This document shows, piece after piece, positions 43,995-52,005 of a stretch of 64,000 bases of DNA (within the stretch, counting starts at the first letter, position 1; the number at the start of each line of letters is the position of its first letter). The DNA is from SB25 sp050180705 (GTDB lineage Bacteria; Bacteroidota; Bacteroidia; Bacteroidales; Tenuifilaceae), in assembly GCA_050180705.1 (NCBI GenBank), contig JBFXDX010000019.1, positions 1 to 64,000 on the forward strand, given 5' to 3'. The translations under genes were made by a program, and so were the position numbers. The notes below the pieces were generated by a model that saw only the letters and a program-made list of their open reading frames with translations, did not search any database and was not told the DNA's origin.

Positions 43995-44050
43995 CATTTT
44001 GTAAATAAAGTAAAGTTAATGCCGAGGTCCCAGAGATGGGGCCTTTTTTG
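43983..44050 (+). promoter_or_regulatory. Second Phe/Tyr attenuator: antiterminator and terminator
   Basis: Terminator AGGTCCC (44025-44031), loop AGAGAT, GGGGCCT (44038-44044) with one G-U pair, then six T. Antiterminator: GGGACC (43984-43989) with GGTCCC (44026-44031), extended across an internal loop by GCATT (43994-43998) with AATGC (44018-44022). Ends 31 bases before the prephenate dehydratase start. Confidence 0.82.
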
Positions 44051-44080
44051 TTGAAATTTATTAGAATACAGAACTAAGAT

Positions 44081-44929
44081 ATGAGAAAAAAGGTAGCGAT
44101 TCAGGGTGTGCGTGGGGCTTTTCATCAGGAAGCAGCCCGAGTTTATTTCAATGAGGATGTTGATATTGTTGAATGCATAACATTTAATCAACTAGTTGAT
44201 AGTGTAGAAAATGGAATGGCCGATTATGGCATTATGGCCGTAGAGAACTCGTTGGTTGGTGGAATTTTACCAAACTATGCGTTAATAAGAGAATCGACTT
44301 TGACTGTAATTGGCGAGGTTTACCTGCGAATTGTGCAGAATTTAATGGCATTGCCAAATCAAACTATCAATTCAATTACAGAGGTGCACTCGCACCCAAT
44401 GGCGTTGGCTCAGTGTGATGGCTTTCTTTTAGGAAGGAAGGGCTTAAGGGTTGTTTCATCGGACGATACTGCTCTCAGTGCAAAGTTTATTGCTGAAAAT
44501 AACCTTAAGGGAGTTGCCGCAATTGCAAGTGCTGAGGCTGCAAAGGAGTATGGGCTGGAGGTTATAGCTCCAAGTATTGAATCGAATAAGGCTAACTATA
44601 CTCGGTTTATGGTACTTTCTCCTAGGGAGAATAATCAAGGCGAAGAGAAGGTCAACAAGGCTAGTATTGCTTTTGCATTACCCCACAAATCTGGAAGTTT
44701 ACAGGATGCACTTCAGTCATTCTCACGCTATGGTATCAATTTAACTATGCTACATTCTCTACCTCAAGTTGGGCAGTGCTGGGAGTACTATTTTCATGCC
44801 GATTTGGTTTTCCGCCATATCGACGACTTTAAACTCGCACAGGCTTCGCTTGCAAGGCATACCAGTTACCTTAAAGTTATTGGAGTTTACAGTGCAGGAA
44901 GTTTCATTAATAGGAATTCAAATAATTAA
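44081..44929 (+). CDS. pheA: Prephenate dehydratase with C-terminal ACT domain
   Basis: 282 residues, monofunctional (no chorismate mutase). Catalytic domain about 1-180: VAIQGVRGAFHQEAA, GIMAVENSLVGG, VHSHPMALAQC, and the catalytic Thr-Arg-Phe in NYTRFMVLSP. ACT domain about 188-275 with KSGSLQDAL (the GALV-type element). The usual Phe-binding ESRP motif reads HSLP here (LTMLHSLPQVG), so feedback inhibition may be altered. Makes phenylpyruvate. First structural gene after the tandem attenuators. Confidence 0.93.
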   Translation: MRKKVAIQGVRGAFHQEAARVYFNEDVDIVECITFNQLVDSVENGMADYGIMAVENSLVGGILPNYALIRESTLTVIGEVYLRIVQNLMALPNQTINSITEVHSHPMALAQCDGFLLGRKGLRVVSSDDTALSAKFIAENNLKGVAAIASAEAAKEYGLEVIAPSIESNKANYTRFMVLSPRENNQGEEKVNKASIAFALPHKSGSLQDALQSFSRYGINLTMLHSLPQVGQCWEYYFHADLVFRHIDDFKLAQASLARHTSYLKVIGVYSAGSFINRNSNN

Positions 44930-44940
44930 AATTTATCAAT

Positions 44941-45858
44941 ATGGACCTAAGGAAAAAAAGTTTAGCGATTGTAGGAACTGGCCAAATAGGTTGTTCTTTA
45001 GGGCTAGGACTTCACGGAAAAGTGGGGTTAATAGCCGGTGTCGATACTAATAAAAGTAGTATTGATCAGGCCATTCAACAAGGAATGGTTGATGTTGAGT
45101 GGAGTTTGCACGATGCAATTGCGTATGCAAACATTATAATTGTTGCATGTCCTGTTGATGTCGCCATTCCAATAATTACCGAGATTTTGGATTACGCTGA
45201 TGAAAAAACAGTAGTTATTGATATGGGGTCTACAAAGGCATCAATTTGTAATGCCCTTAAAAATCATTTCAACCGGAAAAACTTTGTAGCAGCTCATCCA
45301 ATGGCCGGTTCCTCGGTTATGGGACCAAGCGGAGCTGATATCGATTTATTCTCGGGCTGTAAGACATACATATGTGAGCCTCAACTATCATCGAGTTTTG
45401 CTATCAAGACTGCATCAGAACTGTTTCATCACCTTAATTCAAAAATCGAATACCTAGAGCCAGTTCAGCATGATAGGTTGGTAGGTTTAGTGTCGCATTT
45501 TCCTCAAATGGTATCGTACTCAATGTGCAATGTTTTGAGAGTTGCAGAAAATGATAATCCAGAGTGGGAAAACATTGCCTCGAGTGGTTTCGATTCAACT
45601 TCTCGACTTGCAAAAAGTCCGGCGAGTATGTGGTTGCCCATAGTAAATCAGAATAAGGAAAATGTTCTGAAGTACATTAGTTTGATGATTGATGAATTAC
45701 AACGTTTACAGGTAAATATTTCGTCTAGCAATCAATCTGCTATTGCTGATTTTATTGATAGTGCAGTAGATGTTAGAGAAAAGTTCGAAGAGTCGCGTAA
45801 ACAGTTAAAAGCAAAAAATAATGGAAAAAGAAATTCTTCCTCAGTTGCTGCCGCTTAG
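44941..45858 (+). CDS. tyrA: Prephenate dehydrogenase
   Basis: 305 residues. Rossmann motif VGTGQIGCSLGLGL (about 11-24), DMGSTKAS, and the active-site AAHPMAGS with the catalytic His. C-terminal helical dimerisation region without an ACT domain. Makes 4-hydroxyphenylpyruvate for Tyr. Begins 11 bases after pheA; its last 38 bases overlap the next gene. Confidence 0.93.
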   Translation: MDLRKKSLAIVGTGQIGCSLGLGLHGKVGLIAGVDTNKSSIDQAIQQGMVDVEWSLHDAIAYANIIIVACPVDVAIPIITEILDYADEKTVVIDMGSTKASICNALKNHFNRKNFVAAHPMAGSSVMGPSGADIDLFSGCKTYICEPQLSSSFAIKTASELFHHLNSKIEYLEPVQHDRLVGLVSHFPQMVSYSMCNVLRVAENDNPEWENIASSGFDSTSRLAKSPASMWLPIVNQNKENVLKYISLMIDELQRLQVNISSSNQSAIADFIDSAVDVREKFEESRKQLKAKNNGKRNSSSVAAA

Positions 45859-46918
45859 TAGTTGGAATAGCAGCAGTAAACCTTTGATAATTGCTGGACC
45901 TTGCAGCGCCGAGTCGCCAGAGCAATTGCTTAGCATTGCCAACAGCTTAAAAAAAACAAATTCGATTTCTTACTTAAGGGCTGGCGTTTGGAAACCAAGA
46001 ACGACGCCAAATTCGTTTGAGGGTTACGGAAGTGAGGCTTTATCTTGGCTTCGTGATGTAAAGCGTGAAACGGGTTTGCCATTTTCAACTGAGGTTGGTA
46101 GCCATCAGCACGTTTACGAGGCGTTGAAATTCGGTGCAGATTTAATATGGGTTGGTGCTCGTACCGTTTCAAATCCTTTTGCAATGCAGGAGATTGCTGA
46201 TGCATTAAAGGGTGTTGATATCCCTGTTTTTGTGAAAAATCCATTAAGTCCCGACATTGAACTTTGGGAAGGAGCAATCCGTAGACTTTATAATGCTGGG
46301 ATCTACAAACTGGGCGCAATTCATCGTGGATTTACGCTTTGGAACAAATCAGTTTTTAGAAATCAACCTTTGTGGGATATTCCACTTCAGTTAAAAATGC
46401 GTCATCCAAATCTTCCAATAATATGCGATCCAAGTCACATAACTGGAAAGAGAAATTTAGTGCCGCTTGTTGCACAGCGTGCAATGAATCTTCGTTTCGA
46501 TGGCCTGATGGTTGAGGTGCATCCTTATCCCGATATTGCCCTTAGCGATTCGGCTCAGCAACTAACCCCGGCGCAGTTTGAAGACTTGTTGAGATTGATT
46601 ATAAGAGAGGTGAACGTAAGTGAGTCGCAATCTGGTGAAATGCTCGACGAGTTAAGAGCCGAGATTGATATTATGGATGATCTGCTGGTCTGGGCGCTAT
46701 CGAACAGAATGGAACTTGCTGGAAAAATTGCATCGGTAAAACGAACAGAGAAAATGCCGGTTTTGCAAACTAATCGTTGGGACCAGGTTTTAGAGCGAGT
46801 TACTAGTAAAGGTGTTGAATCGGGGTTGCGACCTCAATTCCTAAGAAAGGTTTTCCAGAGTATCCATAAGGAATCGCTAGGAATGCAAAGTGAATTGATT
46901 GCAAACGAGAATGGATAA
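45821..46918 (+). CDS. Bifunctional DAHP synthase - chorismate mutase (AroQ at C-terminus)
   Basis: 365 residues. DAHP synthase barrel (about 20-260): IIAGPCSAESPEQ, AGVWKPRTTPNSFEG, STEVGSHQHV, GARTVSNPF, KNPLSPDIELWEGA, AIHRGF and ICDPSHITGK. C-terminal AroQ-type chorismate mutase (about 275-350): LDELRAEIDIMDDLLVWALSNRM with key residues R279 and the Lys/Arg of KIASVK. This fusion is known from Porphyromonas and other Bacteroidota; prephenate produced by the mutase allosterically inhibits the synthase. Overlaps tyrA by 38 bases. It supplies both the first pathway step and prephenate. Confidence 0.93.
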   Translation: MEKEILPQLLPLSSWNSSSKPLIIAGPCSAESPEQLLSIANSLKKTNSISYLRAGVWKPRTTPNSFEGYGSEALSWLRDVKRETGLPFSTEVGSHQHVYEALKFGADLIWVGARTVSNPFAMQEIADALKGVDIPVFVKNPLSPDIELWEGAIRRLYNAGIYKLGAIHRGFTLWNKSVFRNQPLWDIPLQLKMRHPNLPIICDPSHITGKRNLVPLVAQRAMNLRFDGLMVEVHPYPDIALSDSAQQLTPAQFEDLLRLIIREVNVSESQSGEMLDELRAEIDIMDDLLVWALSNRMELAGKIASVKRTEKMPVLQTNRWDQVLERVTSKGVESGLRPQFLRKVFQSIHKESLGMQSELIANENG

Positions 46919-46955
46919 TTTGAAAAATCAACGTAACTTTGAATATTAAATATTC

Positions 46956-47027
46956 TTGTCATACTGAACGAAGTGAAGTATCTGTGAATAGAAATTTAGA
47001 ATTTTCGCTTCGCTCAAAATGGCAAAA
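46956..47027. repeat. Interspersed palindromic repeat of the 'HTERSEVS' kind
   Basis: TCATACTGAACGAAGTGAAG (46959 onward) and the roughly inverted TTCGCTTCGCTCAAAATGGC (about 47004 onward) form an imperfect hairpin. Translated it reads CHTERSEVS, a string familiar from countless spurious ORFs in Bacteroidota and other phyla. It sits between the fusion gene and aroB and explains why a longer frame reads into aroB. Confidence 0.75.
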
Positions 47028-47040
47028 GTCTAACATTTCA

Positions 47041-48063
47041 ATGGAAACAATACTAGTAAAAGGTAAAACGTCAGAATCAACGATAATTGTTGGAGAAAAC
47101 ATAGCTAATCTCTCAAAATATATTCTAGGCAAAGGTGTGTTCATTATTACCGATGAGAATGTCGATAAACTCTATAGCAATAATTTTCCAGACTTCCCTA
47201 AGTACGTTGTGAAGGCTGGTGAAGCATCAAAAAATCTACTTTCGGTTTCTGAAATTTACCGTTGGTTGTTGGATGTTGGTGCAGACAGAAGTTCTTTCAT
47301 TGTTGGAATTGGCGGCGGAGTGGTTTGCGATATCGCAGGTTTTGTGGCATCAACCTATATGCGCGGTATTGAGTTTGGGTTTGTTGCAACAAGTCTACTT
47401 GCACAGGTCGATGCCAGTGTGGGAGGCAAAAACGGTGTTGATTTGGATGGCTACAAGAATATTGTTGGAACATTCAACCAGCCAAGGTTTGTTATTTGCG
47501 ATACATTGATGTTGAAGACCTTGCCTTCTGTTGAACTATCCAATGGCCTTGCCGAAATGGTTAAGCACACTTTAATTGCCGATGCTGCTGATTTTGCATT
47601 TATGGAGGAAAATATCGAAAGACTAATGGGCTGCGATGTTGAAGTTATAACCTCCTTGCTGGCTAAATCGGTTCGTATTAAAGCAAGCATTGTGAGTGCC
47701 GATGAGCAGGAGAAAGGCGAACGTAAAAAGTTGAATCTGGGGCACACCTGGGGACACGCTGTGGAGAAAATATCGGGTTTGCCACACGGGCAAAGTGTGA
47801 GTATTGGACTTGAGTTTGCCGCCCGTTTATCAACAGAAAAAGGATTGCTCCAGAATAGAGACTATATGCGATTGATGAATTTGTTACGCGAGTTGCATCT
47901 GCCTATTTGCACCAATATTAATCCTTCACGCATATTCGATGCTCTAACTAAGGATAAAAAGAAGGTTGCCGATTCCATAGATTTTATTCTGATGAAAGGA
48001 ATTGGCGAGGTAATAATTGAAAGGATTGGTTTAGTTGATATTCAAAATTTCATTAAACGTTAA
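47041..48063 (+). CDS. aroB: 3-dehydroquinate synthase
   Basis: 340 residues from ATG 47041; the extended frame upstream is the interspersed repeat and not protein. NAD-binding and metal motifs: GIGGGVVCDIAGFVASTYMRGI (key part GGGVVCDIAGF), TSLLAQVDASVGGKNGVD, GLAEMVKH, LNLGHTWGHAVE, and a late DKKK. Cyclises DAHP to dehydroquinate. Confidence 0.95.
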   Translation: METILVKGKTSESTIIVGENIANLSKYILGKGVFIITDENVDKLYSNNFPDFPKYVVKAGEASKNLLSVSEIYRWLLDVGADRSSFIVGIGGGVVCDIAGFVASTYMRGIEFGFVATSLLAQVDASVGGKNGVDLDGYKNIVGTFNQPRFVICDTLMLKTLPSVELSNGLAEMVKHTLIADAADFAFMEENIERLMGCDVEVITSLLAKSVRIKASIVSADEQEKGERKKLNLGHTWGHAVEKISGLPHGQSVSIGLEFAARLSTEKGLLQNRDYMRLMNLLRELHLPICTNINPSRIFDALTKDKKKVADSIDFILMKGIGEVIIERIGLVDIQNFIKR

Positions 48064-48097
48064 ATCTTACTTTTTCGATCAACAAACAACTATTATT

Positions 48098-48745
48098 ATG
48101 CATCCAAAAATTTGTCTAAGCATAGGGAACATTAGTTACGATGAGGCCTTACAGCATCTTCAGAATGTTTCGTTGGCTGAAGTCAGGATGGACTTGCTAA
48201 ACTTTACCAACGAGCAGTACTCCTCAGTTTTTAGTCGAGGAGAATGCACTATTGCAACCTATCGTTCCGAGAAGGATTTTGAGAATTTGTTGGACAGATA
48301 TATTCAGGCTATAGAACTTGGAAGCACCTGTATTGATGTCGACATAAATGTTCCCGAAATTTATCGCGATAAAATTGCCGATTTGGCCCATATAAAAGGA
48401 TGTAAGGTAATTCTATCGTACCACAATTACGAAAAAACCCCATCGCGGAAGCACCTTAGTCATATCATTGAGAAAATGCTTACCTCTGGTGCCGATATTG
48501 CAAAAATCGCCTGTATGGCAAAAAGCACGGAGGACTGTTCCAGGGTCCTTGGGCTGTACGAGAAATATCCGAAACTAGTGGCCTTTTGTATGGGAGATAT
48601 TGGAAAAATAACCCGTTTGACAGCACCATTGCTTGGCGCACCGTTTACCTATGCATCAATTGTAGGCAAGGAAGTTGCTCCTGGACAAATGAGTTATCTC
48701 GAAGTAGAGAGTTTCATTGAGAAAATAGTAGAAGGTAGTAAGTAG
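48098..48745 (+). CDS. aroD: 3-dehydroquinate dehydratase, type I
   Basis: 215 residues from ATG 48098. Type I features: AEVRMDLL near the N-terminus, catalytic His in LSYHNYEKTPS, Schiff-base Lys in DIAKIACMAKS, and FCMGDIGKITRL. It would overlap aroB if started at the earlier in-frame codon, which lacks family sequence. Converts dehydroquinate to dehydroshikimate. Confidence 0.92.
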   Translation: MHPKICLSIGNISYDEALQHLQNVSLAEVRMDLLNFTNEQYSSVFSRGECTIATYRSEKDFENLLDRYIQAIELGSTCIDVDINVPEIYRDKIADLAHIKGCKVILSYHNYEKTPSRKHLSHIIEKMLTSGADIAKIACMAKSTEDCSRVLGLYEKYPKLVAFCMGDIGKITRLTAPLLGAPFTYASIVGKEVAPGQMSYLEVESFIEKIVEGSK

Positions 48746-48753
48746 TTTGTATT

Positions 48754-49716
48754 ATGAAATCACCTGTAAACAATCAACAATCACATATAAATAAGTATTA
48801 CGCCGTTTTTGGTAAACCAATTCTTCACAGCCGTAGCCCTCAACTTTTCAATTCGGTTTTTGCAACCAAGGGAATAGATGCCTTTTACACAAGAATCAGG
48901 GCTTTGAGTGGCAAGGACGTAGTTGACACTATCAGAAATTTAAATATCTCTGGGGCAAATATTACTACTCCTTTCAAGGAGGAGGTGATGCCTTACCTCG
49001 ATTTTATAGCCGATGATGCCAAGAAAATTGGAGGGGTTAACACCATTGTCAATGCTGATGGCAAGTTATCGGGATACAATACTGACCATTACGGAGTTAC
49101 CCATTCTTTTGCTGAATCTGGATTGACTTTGAAAGGTTTAAAATGCCTTATACTTGGGGCAGGTCCTGCTGCAAGGGCTGCTGTTTATGGCTTAATGAAA
49201 AACGGAGCGGAGGTTACGGTTACCAACAGAACTCACTCAAAAGCGCAGTTAATTGCTAATGATTTTGGTTGTAGCATTTTAAGTATTGATAATGTCAAAT
49301 CCGGGATTAACCGATATGACGCTGTGGTTTCCACACTCTTGCCCGATGCTAATCCAATTAACGATGTTGACTTACCTTCAAGATTAACAATTCTTGACGC
49401 TAACTACCGAACATCAAACTTTGGCATTTATGCCGATGCTTTTGACTGTAAAATCATCTCGGGTAAACGTTGGCTTATTAATCAGGCTGTTGAATCATAC
49501 AAGTTGTATTTTGGTGTTGAACCGGATGTCCTGACAATGGAGAATGGCCTTGGTGTTGATTTAGACAGGAACTCAATTAATGCAATTCCATATTCATCGG
49601 GTGCTAGGTTTATGAATCTAATAAATGTTGATATTGTTATTTCGTTGCCTGCAGCACAGGTAGAGTGTTTAAATACTTTTTTAGATGAAGAGATTTGTAA
49701 AGTCTTCGGCAGTTAG
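48754..49716 (+). CDS. aroE: Shikimate dehydrogenase
   Basis: 320 residues, about 50 longer than usual because of an N-terminal extension (about 1-14) and a C-terminal tail. Substrate motif FGKPILHSRSPQLFN, catalytic Lys in NITTPFKEEVMPYLD, NTDHYG with the catalytic Asp, Rossmann LGAGPAARAA and NADP-type NRTHSKA. Its last 32 bases overlap aroA. Confidence 0.93.
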   Translation: MKSPVNNQQSHINKYYAVFGKPILHSRSPQLFNSVFATKGIDAFYTRIRALSGKDVVDTIRNLNISGANITTPFKEEVMPYLDFIADDAKKIGGVNTIVNADGKLSGYNTDHYGVTHSFAESGLTLKGLKCLILGAGPAARAAVYGLMKNGAEVTVTNRTHSKAQLIANDFGCSILSIDNVKSGINRYDAVVSTLLPDANPINDVDLPSRLTILDANYRTSNFGIYADAFDCKIISGKRWLINQAVESYKLYFGVEPDVLTMENGLGVDLDRNSINAIPYSSGARFMNLINVDIVISLPAAQVECLNTFLDEEICKVFGS

Positions 49717-50929
49717 TGGCATTATTCAGGCACCAGCATCCAAAAGTGTTGCTCAAAGAGCAATTGCGCTTGCAGCGATGGCCAATGGACGTTCCGAAGT
49801 TATGAATGCAGGCAATAGCGACGATTGCAATGCAGCAATTAGGGTTTGTACAGATTTAGGTGCAACCATTGAAGGTGACAATAAATTTTTAATTATTGAT
49901 GGAGGATTAAAGTTGCCTTCAAAACCGCTGAATTGCGGAGAATCGGGTTTGAGTATCAGGATGTTTTCACCAATAGCATCCACATTGAAAGGTGAGATAA
50001 CATTGACTGGAGAAGGCTCATTGAAGAAAAGACCAATGCAAATTATTACCGATGCATTGGCTCAGTTTGGTGCAGAATGCTCTACAAATGAGGGCTACTT
50101 ACCAATCAAGGTAAAAGGACCAATTAAGGGTGGACAAATCTGTGTCGATGGTTCTTTAAGCTCGCAGGTGCTTACAGGGTTACTTATTGCTTCTCCAATG
50201 GCAAGTTCCGATGTAACTATATTGGTTAATAATCTCAAAAGTATCCCTTACGTCCAGTTGACAATTGATATGATGCGTAAGTTTGGTGTTGATGTTGAAA
50301 ATATAAATAACTCCGAGTTCAGAATAAAAGCGCCTCAGCAGTATAAACCCTGCAAATACAATGTTGAGGGAGATTGGAGCGGTGCTGCATTTTTGCTCGT
50401 TGCTGGAGCAATTGCTGGAGAAGTTGAGGTTACAAACCTAAATCCCCGATCGCTACAGGCCGATAGGGCTATCATAAATGCCCTAATGTGGTGCGGTGCG
50501 TATGTTTCAATTCGCGAGAATAGCATTCTTGTTAAAAAGGAGAATTTGACACCCTTTGATTTCGATGCCACGCATTGTCCCGATCTATTCCCTCCATTAG
50601 TTGCACTTGCTGCACATTGTAATGGAGAATCTAAAATTCTTGGTGTAAATCGATTAAAGGTAAAGGAGAGCGATAGGGCAGCAACGCTTATGGAGGAATT
50701 CACTAAATTGGGAATCGAAATAAAGGTGCAGAATGATTTAATGATAATTCAAGGAGGAAAGGTGAAATCGGCTAAGGTTCATTCTCACGACGATCATCGC
50801 ATTGCAATGGCCTGTGCTGTTGCTGCTTTAAATGGCAATTGCGAGGTTGAAATTGATGGCGCAGAAGCCGTCTCGAAGAGTTATCCAGATTTCTTTAGTG
50901 ACTTAAAGACAGTGACGAGTGACAAGTGA
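49685..50929 (+). CDS. aroA: 5-enolpyruvylshikimate-3-phosphate synthase
   Basis: 414 residues. N-terminal APASKSVAQRAIALA with the phosphate-binding Lys-Ser, NCGESGLSIRMFSP, GSLKKRPMQ, GSLSSQVLTGLL, DWSGAAFLL, RLKVKESDRA, and HDDHRIAMACAVAAL. Overlaps aroE by 32 bases, coupling translation. The residue pattern around the inhibitor site (GESGLS rather than GNAGT) resembles class II-like enzymes; glyphosate sensitivity not predicted. Confidence 0.95.
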   Translation: MKRFVKSSAVSGIIQAPASKSVAQRAIALAAMANGRSEVMNAGNSDDCNAAIRVCTDLGATIEGDNKFLIIDGGLKLPSKPLNCGESGLSIRMFSPIASTLKGEITLTGEGSLKKRPMQIITDALAQFGAECSTNEGYLPIKVKGPIKGGQICVDGSLSSQVLTGLLIASPMASSDVTILVNNLKSIPYVQLTIDMMRKFGVDVENINNSEFRIKAPQQYKPCKYNVEGDWSGAAFLLVAGAIAGEVEVTNLNPRSLQADRAIINALMWCGAYVSIRENSILVKKENLTPFDFDATHCPDLFPPLVALAAHCNGESKILGVNRLKVKESDRAATLMEEFTKLGIEIKVQNDLMIIQGGKVKSAKVHSHDDHRIAMACAVAALNGNCEVEIDGAEAVSKSYPDFFSDLKTVTSDK

Positions 50930-50983
50930 CAATCATAAAAACTTCTTACGATCAACTAATAACTATCAACCATCAACTATACA

Positions 50984-51949
50984 ATGAACACATTCGGACG
51001 AATATTCAGAATATCAATCTTTGGTGAGTCGCACGGACCTGCTGTTGGGGTTACTATCGATGGTGTTAAACCGGGATTGCCATTACAGATAGAAGATTTT
51101 ACGAACGATATTTCAAGACGCAAATCGGGAGCAAAAGGCACTACGCCTCGTGTTGAGGATGATGTTCCTGAAATTATATCGGGATGGTTCAATGGTTTTA
51201 CCACAGGAGCTCCGCTCACTATAATATTCAGGAATGCCAACACTCAGTCGGGCGATTACGAGCGCATTAAGGATTTGCCACGCCCCGGACACGCTGATTT
51301 TGTTGCACATCAAAAATTCAATGGATATAATGATTATCTTGGTGGCGGACACTTTTCGGGTCGTTTAACCCTTGCATTGGTTGCCGCTGGCGTTGTTGCA
51401 AAAAAGATGATTGAGCCAATTAGCGTAAATGCCAAGTTGATTTCGGTTGGAGGTAGTAGTGATATTGAGGCTACAATTAATAAGGCCCTCGAAAATAACG
51501 ACTCTGTTGGAGGCATAGTTGAATGTCGAGCAAATAATTTACCTATTGGACTAGGCGAACCTTTCTTCGATTCGGTTGAATCGCTTATTAGCCATATAGT
51601 TTTTGCTGTTCCAGCAATTAAAGGGATTGATTTTGGTTCCGGCTTTTCTGCAGCCGCAATGACAGGCTCTCAGCATAACGATAAGTTTTTAGATTCTCAA
51701 GGAAAAACTTCGACCAACAATGCGGGAGGAATCTCTGGCGGAATATCCAATGGTAACGAGTTGATTTTCCGTGTAGCAGTAAAGCCTACATCGAGCATAG
51801 GTATTCAGCAACAAACAATTAATCTTGCCAATGGCAAGGTCGAAAACCTAGACATTAAAGGTCGCCACGATGCCTGTATTGCGTTGCGTGTTCCTGTGGT
51901 ATTGGAAGCTGCTACAGCAATTGCATTGACAGATTTAATGATGATTTGA
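50984..51949 (+). CDS. aroC: Chorismate synthase
   Basis: 321 residues, slightly short for the family (about 350-360). FMN-binding motifs GRIFRISIFGESHGPAVG, RPGHADF, GGGHFSGRLTLA, and GGISGGISNGNELIFRVAVKP with the conserved C-terminal Arg-His region KGRHDACIALRVPVV. Last step to chorismate. Ends the Phe/Tyr/shikimate operon. Confidence 0.95.
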   Translation: MNTFGRIFRISIFGESHGPAVGVTIDGVKPGLPLQIEDFTNDISRRKSGAKGTTPRVEDDVPEIISGWFNGFTTGAPLTIIFRNANTQSGDYERIKDLPRPGHADFVAHQKFNGYNDYLGGGHFSGRLTLALVAAGVVAKKMIEPISVNAKLISVGGSSDIEATINKALENNDSVGGIVECRANNLPIGLGEPFFDSVESLISHIVFAVPAIKGIDFGSGFSAAAMTGSQHNDKFLDSQGKTSTNNAGGISGGISNGNELIFRVAVKPTSSIGIQQQTINLANGKVENLDIKGRHDACIALRVPVVLEAATAIALTDLMMI

Positions 51950-51957
51950 AAATATAA

Positions 51958-51986
51958 TACCCCTTTCGCTTTCGCAGAAAGGGGTA
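51958..51986. terminator. Bidirectional terminator between aroC and the subtilase
   Basis: TACCCCTTTC (51959-51968) pairs with GAAAGGGGTA (51977-51986). Weakly T-rich on the minus strand side, so it probably works for the subtilase transcript. Confidence 0.6.
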
Positions 51987-52005
51987 GGTGTGCTATTGTA
52001 TGTGT

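Noticed and set aside
46939..47040. Earlier start for aroB
   Set aside because: The extension encodes the interspersed CHTERSEVS repeat, not conserved protein.
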